DNA of 64,000 nt from Gemmataceae bacterium (GTDB lineage: Bacteria > Planctomycetota > Planctomycetia > Gemmatales > Gemmataceae): the NCBI GenBank assembly GCA_009691845.1, contig SIAJ01000011.1, positions 36,332 through 100,331 on the forward strand, in the 5' to 3' direction. Below are positions 25,785-33,501 of the stretch, piece by piece. Positions within the stretch are counted from its first letter, which is position 1. Each line of letters opens with the position of its first letter. Made by a program: the position numbers and the translations under genes. The notes beneath the pieces are model-generated. The model was given only the letters and a program-made list of their open reading frames with translations, was not told where the DNA came from and searched no databases.

Positions 25785-26398
25785 GTCGGCACGCAATAGG
25801 TCGGGCGAAAGGAAATTACAAGATCGAATCTAATGGTTGTCCAAACAAGCGTTCGTACTTGTTTCGACTCACAAAGGCTGCCGCGTCCTTACGAGACCTC
25901 GGCAACTCCGTGTCGTAAACTCTTGTTTGGAAACAACAAACGGCTTTCGATACCCTCATGATCGAGGGACCGAGTTGGATTTGCGCATGCTGGAGAAGGG
26001 TGCATTCCCACTTTGCCTATTCTTGTTTTGATCCAGCATGAATCTTGTTTTGGCGGAAAGTGAACTGACCAACGAGCGCGACACACCACATACTCAGGTC
26101 GATTGCAATTGGTCTGCCGCCGCCAACTCTAATCGCCCTTGCCTCAGTAAAGATCGGCGCGCAATAAATCCCGATGATCCTGCTGGTTGCAATTGGTAGC
26201 ACTGTTGCTCGGTACGATTTGGAGCAGCCAAGGGGTACTTTGCAGGACTCTGTTCCGAGATGATGCAAATGAGATAGATCGAGCGTCGGGAAACGCCGGC
26301 GTGAAGTGATCGAGTATCGATTGGCGAAATCCCCGAATGTAGTCCGAGGGCGTTAGCAGTACACCCCCGGCACATCGTGGACTCGCCCTTTTGTCTCC
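25785..26398. other. 614-base stretch without a convincing gene
   Basis: Short frames exist on both strands (for example 26017-26268 minus) but none has a ribosome site, recognisable domain or planctomycete-like codon pattern. It is less GC-rich than its surroundings. It holds a nine-base perfect inverted repeat, CCAAACAAG (25841-25849) and CTTGTTTGG (25922-25930), and a second pair, GCATGCTGGA near 25986 and TCCAGCATG near 26032. It may be the decayed remnant of a gene or small element. Confidence 0.5.
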
Positions 26399-27037
26399 TT
26401 ACTTCAACTCCACATCCCAGTAAGCAGAATCCAGGAACGTCTGCCACGACTGGTACTTCCGCTGGGTCAGCTTGATTGCCAGCAGCGGGCTGCGCTTTGG
26501 CTTTTCCGGCTTGCGGATCAGCGCCATGCTCGCCTGCCGAGGCGTACGGCCACCCTTGCGGACGTTGCAATCGACGCACGCGCACACGATGTTCTCCCAC
26601 GTCGTTTTCCCGTTCTGGGCCCGGGGGATGATGTGGTCCAGAGACAGTTCGCTGGTCGGAAACTTCTTCCCGCAGTACTGGCACTGGTTGTGGTCGCGGG
26701 CAAAGATGTTTCGGCGGTTGAACTTCACCGTCTGCTTCGGCACGCGGTCGTACTCCAGCAAGCGAATGACTCGCGGCGCTTGAATTTCGCAAGTGGCCGC
26801 CCGGACCCAGTCCTCGTCTGCCTCGCGCACATGCTTGGCCCTGAACTCGCTCACCTCACGCCAAGTGGCGAAGTCGTAGGTCATGTACTGACCGTCTTCG
26901 AGCGTGACAACCTCGGCCAATTCCTTGAAGAGGAGGCAAAACGCCCGCTTGACGCTGATCACATGCACAGCCATGAACATCTTGTTCAGGACCAGCACGC
27001 TCGCCTCAAGCGGGGACTGCTGATGGGGGTCGGACAT
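26399..27037 (-). CDS. HNH endonuclease family protein
   Basis: A 212-residue protein. The HNH/zinc module is complete: CQYCGKKF, LSLDHIIPRAQNGKTTWENI and CVDCNVRKGGRTP, where the His of LDHI and the Asn of WENI are active-site residues and four Cys bind structural zinc. The N-terminal half (VLVLNKMFMAVHVISVKRAF) is shared by a common bacterial family of stand-alone HNH proteins. ATG 27037 is chosen with AAGGA upstream. Its biological role (repair, restriction) is not known. It lies downstream of the VWA gene. Confidence 0.88.
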   Translation of the reverse strand: MSDPHQQSPLEASVLVLNKMFMAVHVISVKRAFCLLFKELAEVVTLEDGQYMTYDFATWREVSEFRAKHVREADEDWVRAATCEIQAPRVIRLLEYDRVPKQTVKFNRRNIFARDHNQCQYCGKKFPTSELSLDHIIPRAQNGKTTWENIVCACVDCNVRKGGRTPRQASMALIRKPEKPKRSPLLAIKLTQRKYQSWQTFLDSAYWDVELK

Positions 27038-27287
27038 GGGGCGGCCATCCTTTCTCCGGGGAAGAGTCCCGGCTACTTGGGGGAACGACGCGCATTTCAA
27101 CCGGCAGGTTCAATCGAATTCTAGCGGAATGACCCCTACAACCGCAACCACCACCATGCGATCCTCATCATTCCTTCATTCGGAACCTCGTTCGCGACCG
27201 GACTTTCGAAAAAACGTTGGAAAACCGAAATGTCTTGAAGTTGCTTCTCGAACGGTGCATTTCAATAGACGCAGCACCTGGTTCGTA

Positions 27288-29534
27288 TCACACTTGAACC
27301 CGCCGATTGTAGATCCACCATTCGAGCAACAAGAACACCAGGGCAGCGAGCACGACCCAGCGCCACAATTCACGCGGCTGCTTGCGAGCCGGGCCGGCCT
27401 GAACTTCGACCTCTCCAATCTTCACGCTTGGCCTCGGCTCGATGTTGCTCTCGTTTGCGTCGAACAAGTTCACGGCAAACTTGCGCTTCTGATCTTCCCA
27501 ACTGGCCTGATACACCCCGAGTTCCCCTGTCGCTCCAAACGCGAACATCGAACGGCTGCCGCGTTCCAGCTTCGAATCGGTTCCCGAAGGACTACGGACC
27601 CTGATCACCTTCACGTCACCGAATGGCCGTAATGGTTTCGGCTGGCCGGGGCGAACCGTGTCTTCTGTCGTCGCATCGCGGACGTTGCCGAGCGAATAGA
27701 GCACGTTACGTAAAAACAGGGGAAACAACGGCTTGAGGAACCAGCGCGTATTCCACTTGGCATCGTCCGTGGCCAAGGGAAATGCCAACACGAGGTCCTT
27801 GTAGGCTTGACGCGAGAGAGTGAAGAGCAGCAGCATATCGCGATCGCCTTCCACAAGCCTCGGGGTTTTCGGCGGCAAGTTGTTAAATCGTAGCGCCTCG
27901 GCAATTTCCAGTTCGTGCCAGCCCCGCAAGCCGCGCATCACCGGGTCCGCGTCCTGCCAACCACGAATGGGCGGAAATTGAACTGACTCCACCTTGTAAC
28001 CGTTCTCGGTCCCGTCGGGGTGCGGCGGCGGGCGACCGACAAACATCGTGTTCGACCGTGGCATGTCGTCAAATCGTTCGGGGGTGCAACGATCGAATAC
28101 CACCAGGTCGTATTTGCCTTCGCGAGCCGGATCGATGTAGCTCTTGGAATCCTTGAGTTGGACCGGCTTGATGAAATCGACATCCGCGACGAGCCGTGTC
28201 GAGCGTGCCTCAAAGAAATACTCTAGCAACGGATTAGCACTGGTTACGATCAAGATGCGGGCCTTCCGCACAATTCCGAGGACGATCCAGGCCTGATCGT
28301 CGGCCGCGAATGCATCGGCCAGGCCGGTCAACCTGACATGAATCGTGATGTCCGAGTTCTCCTCGATACCCGTCAGATCGAACTTCGCCACCGATTCGCC
28401 GGGTGAATCCTTACCAACGTTTGTCGGCGAAGGATCATTCTCAATCGGTGCCTGATAGACGCGGGCAGCCAAGGGCAACTCACGGTGACGTACATCCTGC
28501 ACGGCCTTTCCACCTGAAATCACATCGAGATCGACGCCAATCTTCGCGGGGACGTTGCGGAAGTTTAATACCCGAACGAAAGCCTGCACGCGAGTCGGGT
28601 CTTCTTCATCGCGCACGGCATCAAAGCGAACAATGCCCACGTTGTCCGCGTGGCCAACAGAGTCCGAGCCGGGCGAATGAAACGTCAGTTGCAAGTTCGC
28701 CAGGGCGAAGTTTGGCACATCGGCAAAACGTCCGTCCGAATAGAGATGCACTTCGGCCTGAATACCTTCGGCCGCGGCATAGGTGCGTTCCTTGCCTGGC
28801 TCCGGGTTCTCGGGCCGCACGGCCGCGTCTTCCGTGGAGAACATCGGATTCGCCAGACTGGCCGCCAGGTTGAACGCTTCATCCACTTGTGTCGGGTGGT
28901 TCGTGGGTCCAATCCCCTCGACCGCTCGCCTCAACAATGCCCGATTCGATGTATATGACTGGCGAATCTCGGCGGACGAATTGAAGACGATCACCATGCC
29001 GAAGTCCGCATCCGTCGCCGCATCGATTTCCTTGAGTGCTTCCTTCTTCGCCCACTCCAGGCGTGTCGGCTCGATGTCGGTTGCGGACATGCTGGCCGAG
29101 TTATCGATGAGCAAGATGTAGTGCCGGCCCGACGCTTCCGTGCCATGCATCCTCGGGGCCAGCACGGCATAGATCGCTGCGAGCAGCACCAAAAGTTGGA
29201 GCAAGAGAAGGATATTTTTTCGCAACCACTGGAGCAGACGGTTGACGTGCAGATCCTCGATGCTCTTCTTCCACAGAAACGTACTCGGCACGACGTGTGG
29301 CTTGCGTTTCAGCTTCAGAAAATAGAGAAGCAGCAGGCCGATCGGAACGAGGAACAACAGAATCGCGGCCCAGGAGGGCAGGGCAGTGTGATGGCTCAGG
29401 CCGACCAGTGATTCGAGCCGAGCGTTCGCCTCGCCACCGTAACCAGCCAACTCGGCTGCAAACAGCACGACGGCCGGCAGGCTCAGAATGAAGAGCCCAG
29501 CGATCGCGATCGGGAACCAGTAGCGCATCAACAT
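27288..29534 (-). CDS. BatA/VWA-domain inner-membrane protein
   Basis: A 748-residue protein. The N-terminal BatA region has two membrane helices around FLVPIGLLLLYFLKLKRKPH and the motif VPSTFLWKKSIEDL, and a further helix at NILLLLQLLVLLAAIYAVLA. The VWA domain starts at HYILLIDNSASMSA (MIDAS D-x-S-x-S). A long extracytoplasmic region and a C-terminal helix (WVVLAALVFLLLEWWIY) complete it. Such proteins belong to the aerotolerance/MoxR-linked group; planctomycetes usually have them near MoxR ATPases, which are not seen here. A second start, ATG 29528, is equally possible. Confidence 0.85.
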   Translation of the reverse strand: MLMRYWFPIAIAGLFILSLPAVVLFAAELAGYGGEANARLESLVGLSHHTALPSWAAILLFLVPIGLLLLYFLKLKRKPHVVPSTFLWKKSIEDLHVNRLLQWLRKNILLLLQLLVLLAAIYAVLAPRMHGTEASGRHYILLIDNSASMSATDIEPTRLEWAKKEALKEIDAATDADFGMVIVFNSSAEIRQSYTSNRALLRRAVEGIGPTNHPTQVDEAFNLAASLANPMFSTEDAAVRPENPEPGKERTYAAAEGIQAEVHLYSDGRFADVPNFALANLQLTFHSPGSDSVGHADNVGIVRFDAVRDEEDPTRVQAFVRVLNFRNVPAKIGVDLDVISGGKAVQDVRHRELPLAARVYQAPIENDPSPTNVGKDSPGESVAKFDLTGIEENSDITIHVRLTGLADAFAADDQAWIVLGIVRKARILIVTSANPLLEYFFEARSTRLVADVDFIKPVQLKDSKSYIDPAREGKYDLVVFDRCTPERFDDMPRSNTMFVGRPPPHPDGTENGYKVESVQFPPIRGWQDADPVMRGLRGWHELEIAEALRFNNLPPKTPRLVEGDRDMLLLFTLSRQAYKDLVLAFPLATDDAKWNTRWFLKPLFPLFLRNVLYSLGNVRDATTEDTVRPGQPKPLRPFGDVKVIRVRSPSGTDSKLERGSRSMFAFGATGELGVYQASWEDQKRKFAVNLFDANESNIEPRPSVKIGEVEVQAGPARKQPRELWRWVVLAALVFLLLEWWIYNRRVQV

Positions 29535-29565
29535 ATGTTTGTGTCTGGAATTCCAGATTCAGCAT

Positions 29566-29667
29566 CAAGAGTAGTAGGCACACTCCGTGTGCCGTTGCTT
29601 CCTTCGCTACGCGACATTCTACAATTGCCAATCGCTTACGGCACTCGGAGTGCGCCTACTACTCTTG
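29566..29667. repeat. 30-base inverted repeat between divergent genes
   Basis: Arms 29566-29595 and 29638-29667 pair at 28 of 30 positions (core GTAGTAGGCACACTCCG) with a 42-base spacer. It lies between the divergent VWA and PrpD genes, so it is not a terminator of either. A related core occurs at 55852. Confidence 0.85.
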
Positions 29668-29742
29668 GCCGCAACGCATGGAGGGAAGAAAATGCAAGCA
29701 CGTTCCCATATTTCAATTCCATCTAAACAACGCGGAGACGCC

Positions 29743-31125
29743 ATGACCATTTCGCAAACTCTCGCCCAGCGATTCGCCGCGTATTCGACGCGATTGAAAT
29801 TCGAGCAACTTCCGGCCTCCTCCGTCCACGAGGCCAAGCGACGACTGATCGACTCGTTTGCCACGGCCGTCGGTGCCATGCCGTCGGATGCGTTCGCAAT
29901 CGCTCGGAAGTGTGCTTTGCGATTGAGCAGTACGCCGGGTGCCACGCTCCTTGGCGGTGGGCGTTCCAGTGTCGAATGGGCCACATTCGTTAATGGCTTG
30001 CTTATTCGTTATCTCGACTTCAACGACACCTATCTTTCCAAGGAACCCGCCCATCCCAGCGACAATCTGGCTCCCGTCCTCGCCGTCGGCGAAGCGGTAG
30101 GAGCCACGGGCCGCGAGATTCTCACGGCGGCCGTGCTGGCCTACGAAATTCAGTGTCGGCTTTGCGATGCCAGTTCGCTCCGCAAGCAAGGCGTGGATCA
30201 CGTGACCTACGGGGCCATCTCGTCAGCCATCGCGGCTAGCAAACTGATGAAACTCGATGCCGTGCGAACCACGCATGCCATCGGCCTCGCCGGAGCCTGC
30301 AATGTCGCCTTGCGGCAAACGCGGTCCGGCGAGTTGAGCATGTGGAAAGGCTGTGCGTTCGCGAACGCGGCTCGCAACGGTGTATTTGCCGCCACGCTTG
30401 CGGCCGAGGGAATGACCGGGCCAGCACCGATCTTCGAAGGCGATCTCGGCTTCATGAAACTCGTCACCCGCGAGCCATTCAGCGTGGCACCGATGGGAGC
30501 CGAGTTCGACGACGATGCCGCCTTCATGATCGACAAGACCTACATCAAGTTTTGGCCGGCGGAGTACCATTCGCAAAGTGCCATCGACGCGGCGCTGCTG
30601 CTGAGACGCCAGATTGGCGATGTCTCGCAAATCGCCTCGGTCGATATTTATACATTCGAGGCCAGCTACAACATCATCGGCAAATACGCCGAAGCCTGGG
30701 CACCACGAACACGCGAGACGGCCGACCACAGCCTGCCGTATTGCACGGCCGTCGCCCTGATGGATGGCGAAGTCACGCTCAAGCAGTTCGATCCGGAGCG
30801 ATTCACGGCACCGGACATCCTGGCACTTCTCACCAAGGTCAAGATTCATCTGGACGATTCGTTGACCCCGCGTTACCCACGCGGCATCCCCAATCGCATT
30901 GTCGTTACGCTCCAGGATGGCCGGCAGTTTACGCACGAAGTGGAATTCCCACGCGGCCACGCCGGCAACCCCATGACCGATGGCGAGGTGGAAACCAAGT
31001 TCCGCACCTTGGTGGAACCGCGTTACGGCAAGGCCACGGCGGACGCGGTGCTGGCCAAATGCTGGAAGTTCGAGGACGCGAAGGAGGCCGGTTCGCTGCT
31101 TGGCCTGCTTGGTGAATCGCGGTAG
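29743..31125 (+). CDS. MmgE/PrpD family protein
   Basis: 460 residues of the 2-methylcitrate dehydratase / immune-responsive-gene-1 fold. Typical pieces: SVHEAKRRLIDSFATAVGAM, RYLDFNDTYLSKEPAHPSDN (the catalytic-region D-F-D-D-T equivalent), GREILTAAVLAYEIQCRL and KFWPAEYHSQSAIDAAL. Related enzymes dehydrate 2-methylcitrate or decarboxylate aconitate. No other propionate-cycle genes are nearby, so the substrate is open. ATG 29743 follows GGAG. The stop codon lies at the very start of an inverted repeat. Confidence 0.88.
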   Translation: MTISQTLAQRFAAYSTRLKFEQLPASSVHEAKRRLIDSFATAVGAMPSDAFAIARKCALRLSSTPGATLLGGGRSSVEWATFVNGLLIRYLDFNDTYLSKEPAHPSDNLAPVLAVGEAVGATGREILTAAVLAYEIQCRLCDASSLRKQGVDHVTYGAISSAIAASKLMKLDAVRTTHAIGLAGACNVALRQTRSGELSMWKGCAFANAARNGVFAATLAAEGMTGPAPIFEGDLGFMKLVTREPFSVAPMGAEFDDDAAFMIDKTYIKFWPAEYHSQSAIDAALLLRRQIGDVSQIASVDIYTFEASYNIIGKYAEAWAPRTRETADHSLPYCTAVALMDGEVTLKQFDPERFTAPDILALLTKVKIHLDDSLTPRYPRGIPNRIVVTLQDGRQFTHEVEFPRGHAGNPMTDGEVETKFRTLVEPRYGKATADAVLAKCWKFEDAKEAGSLLGLLGESR

Positions 31126-31193
31126 CCGCACTCGTAAGAGTGCGGGAGACTTTACTCGGGCGCGGCCTCCCGCATTCTTACGAGTGCGGCTAC
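31122..31193. repeat. 27-base inverted repeat overlapping a stop codon
   Basis: Arms 31122-31148 and 31167-31193 (GTAGCCGCACTCGTAAGA type) pair at 26 of 27 bases with an 18-base loop. The left arm contains the prpD-family stop TAG (31123-31125). It sits between two genes on the same strand. Confidence 0.9.
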
Positions 31194-31208
31194 GGGAGTG
31201 AATCTGAA

Positions 31209-31976
31209 ATGTCCGAAACGCTCGACGTCATCGCGGTCGCTCCGCACCCGGACGATCTGGAAATCACCTGCGGGGCAACGCTCGCCAAGTTGGTGAAGCA
31301 GGGCTATCGCGTCGGCATTATCGACCTCACTTCGGGCGAACCCACCCCCCGTGGCTCGGAGGAGATACGAATCCGCGAGGCCGAAGCTGCCCGGAAAATC
31401 CTTGGGGTGCAGGTACGCGTGAATCTCGGCTTGCCAAATCGCGTGCTGATGGATTCGCCGGAAGGCCGCTTCGCACTCGGCGCCGAACTACGGCGATTTC
31501 AGCCGAAAGTGCTTCTCACCGTTGCCGGTCGCACACCCGCCGCATCGCCCGATCATCACCAGGGGCACCTGCTAGCGGAAGCGAGCCGATTCTATTCTCA
31601 GTTGACCAAGTGGGACGACCGATTTGCCGGCACGTCCGCCTATCGCGTGCCGCACCTCGTTTACGCCCCGTTCCCTTTCGACGCGGAGCAGCGGATCTGG
31701 CACAGCACATTCGTGATCGACGTTTCGGACACGTTCGAGCAAAAGCTGGCCGCGATTCGCTGCTACGAATCTCAGTTCGATCCGGCACGATTCGAGATGG
31801 TAAAGCACTTCATCAGCGGACAGGCCGCTGCGGACGGTGCCCGCTGCGGGTTCAAGTACGGCGAGCGATTTGCGCTTCCACATCCAATCGGGGCCTCGGA
31901 CCTGGTGGAACTTGTCGGCGGCTCGACCGACCTCGCCTCCGTAAAGCCGGGGCAAGGCCATCTGCCGATGGGTTGA
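31209..31976 (+). CDS. PIG-L/BshB-type N-deacetylase
   Basis: A 255-residue zinc deacetylase of the LmbE/PIG-L family. Zinc ligands H13 and D16 lie in APHPDDLE, and the third His in SPDHHQGH (116-120). The pattern 'SGEPTPRG...R..EA..A..+LG' and LGLPNR resembles the bacillithiol-pathway enzyme BshB1, which deacetylates GlcNAc-malate. Other bsh genes are not visible, so the substrate is uncertain. It begins just after a long inverted repeat; no strong ribosome site is seen. Confidence 0.85.
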   Translation: MSETLDVIAVAPHPDDLEITCGATLAKLVKQGYRVGIIDLTSGEPTPRGSEEIRIREAEAARKILGVQVRVNLGLPNRVLMDSPEGRFALGAELRRFQPKVLLTVAGRTPAASPDHHQGHLLAEASRFYSQLTKWDDRFAGTSAYRVPHLVYAPFPFDAEQRIWHSTFVIDVSDTFEQKLAAIRCYESQFDPARFEMVKHFISGQAAADGARCGFKYGERFALPHPIGASDLVELVGGSTDLASVKPGQGHLPMG

Positions 31977-31994
31977 TCTTGGCAGAGATCCTTG

Positions 31995-32091
31995 GAGCCT
32001 GAAACGCCAGCGAAGAAACATTTCTCCTCGCCACACGCAACTTTCAAGGCAAGGAAAAGTAGGATTTTTTCACCGCTGGCGCGTCAGGCTC
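31995..32091. repeat. 18-base inverted repeat between convergent genes
   Basis: Arms 31995-32012 and 32074-32091 (GAGCCTGAAACGCCAGCG type) pair at 16 of 18 bases, with a 61-base spacer containing a T6 run. The right arm reaches into the stop codon of the beta-lactamase-like gene. Same family as 20053 and 54462. Confidence 0.8.
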
Positions 32092-33337
32092 ACTTCTGAA
32101 TGGCATCATAAACGAGCTTCTTGATGCCAAACTCCGTGTCCCACTGATAGGGCATGATCTGTTCGAGGGTCAACACGATCAGCTTGTCGGCCGGGCTCGC
32201 CCAGTAATGCGTGGAGGCCGCGCCGCCCCAACCGTATTCGCCGACGAGGCCGGCTGGATCCCATTTCGTGTTTTCCGTGCGGACCGAAAAGCCCAGGCCG
32301 AAGCCGGTGCCGAATCGTTTCTCGGTTCCGAAATGAATGGGGAATGCCTCCTTAAGAAGCTGGTTCGTGATCATGAGCTTCGCGGTCTCGCTCTTGAGTA
32401 TTCGCTTGCCGTCGAGTTCGCCGCCATTCTGCACCATGGTCAAGAATCGCATGTAGTCTCGGGCCGTGCCGACTAGTCCGCCGCCGCCGGAGCAGAACGT
32501 GACCGCCTTGGAGAACTTCGATTTCTCCGGGGCATCAACCAGCTTGAGCCCATTCTTCGAACGGCTGTAGTTGGCGGCAAAGCGGGAGATCTTGTCGGTC
32601 GGCACGCTGAATGCCGTGTCCGGCATATCCAGTGGTTCAAAGATGGTCTTCTGCAGGAACACGTCGAGGCTGTTGCCGCTTGCGACTTCGATCACTCGTC
32701 CCAGGACGTCGGTGGACACGCCATAAGTCCAATCCGCACCAGGATCGTGCGCGAGCGGAACCTGAGCGAGCTTGTCCGCCATCTCCTTGAGGTTGGCCGA
32801 ATCAAGCGGTTTCAGGCGACTATAGGCCTCTTTTAAAGAATCCGGTCCAGCCCCATACGTCAGGCCCGATGTGTGCATCATCAAATCCTGCACGGTCATC
32901 TCGCGACTCGGACCGCGAAGGCCATCCTTCGCGGCGACTTGCAGTTTCGCAAAACTCGGAATGTGCTTGGAAACGGGATCGTTCAGTTTGATCTTCCCCG
33001 CATCGACAAGCACGAGTGCGGCGGCCGTCGTGATCGCCTTGCTCATCGAGTAGAGCCGAACGATCGTGTCCTCCTTCATCGGCTTGTTGGCTTCGACGTC
33101 CATTTGGCCATACGCCCGGAAGTGGCCGATCTTGCCGTCGTGAGAGACCACTACGATGCCGCCGGCAATCTTCTTGTCAACGACTTGCCCCTCCATGAAC
33201 TTGTTCACCTCAGCCAGCTTTTGTTCGGAAAGTCCGGCCTTGGCCGGCGGTACGATGGGGATGTCTTTTGCGGCCACGGGCAGTGTCAGGCAACCCACAA
33301 GAAAAAAAACCGTTCCTCCGATAGCTCGCGTTCGCAT
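32090..33337 (-). CDS. exported beta-lactamase-family serine hydrolase
   Basis: A 415-residue class C/EstB-like enzyme with a signal peptide (GGTVFFLVGCLTLPVAA region). The active site is S97-M-S-K100 (LYSMSKAI), with the Tyr motif in DWTYGVSTD (Y205) and a WGGAAST third motif near the C-terminus in place of KTG/HTG. These variants fit esterases or D-aminopeptidases more than true beta-lactamases. It converges on the PIG-L gene and ends inside an inverted repeat. Confidence 0.88.
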   Translation of the reverse strand: MRTRAIGGTVFFLVGCLTLPVAAKDIPIVPPAKAGLSEQKLAEVNKFMEGQVVDKKIAGGIVVVSHDGKIGHFRAYGQMDVEANKPMKEDTIVRLYSMSKAITTAAALVLVDAGKIKLNDPVSKHIPSFAKLQVAAKDGLRGPSREMTVQDLMMHTSGLTYGAGPDSLKEAYSRLKPLDSANLKEMADKLAQVPLAHDPGADWTYGVSTDVLGRVIEVASGNSLDVFLQKTIFEPLDMPDTAFSVPTDKISRFAANYSRSKNGLKLVDAPEKSKFSKAVTFCSGGGGLVGTARDYMRFLTMVQNGGELDGKRILKSETAKLMITNQLLKEAFPIHFGTEKRFGTGFGLGFSVRTENTKWDPAGLVGEYGWGGAASTHYWASPADKLIVLTLEQIMPYQWDTEFGIKKLVYDAIQK

Positions 33338-33417
33338 GGTCTTGTCCAGTAATTGGTGAGAATCGTGTTTCTTGTTTTATCCAGCAATGTCGAGCCGGCG
33401 GCATCCTTCGCGATGGC

Positions 33418-33446
33418 TTTTCATATCCGTTACCATCCGGTATAAC
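33418..33446 (+). promoter_or_regulatory. candidate promoter of the cytochrome/DUF1553 gene
   Basis: TTTTCA (33418-33423), 17-base spacer, TATAAC (33441-33446). The -10 matches at five of six bases. The chosen start is 56 bases downstream. Confidence 0.4.
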
Positions 33447-33501
33447 ATACATGCCTGCCGTCTCCACTTTCCGTGTTGCTTTCGTCTCCGGAGTTCCCGC
33501 G

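Noticed and set aside
26018..33387. Shared words TCTTGTTTT and ATCCAGCA near 26021 and 33371 as a repeat family
   Set aside because: The match is only about 18 bases with an indel, and flanks do not match; chance is sufficient.
33451..33501. Upstream start for the cytochrome/DUF1553 protein
   Set aside because: The extra 17 residues would precede a normal signal peptide that begins at ATG 33502 with GGAG upstream.
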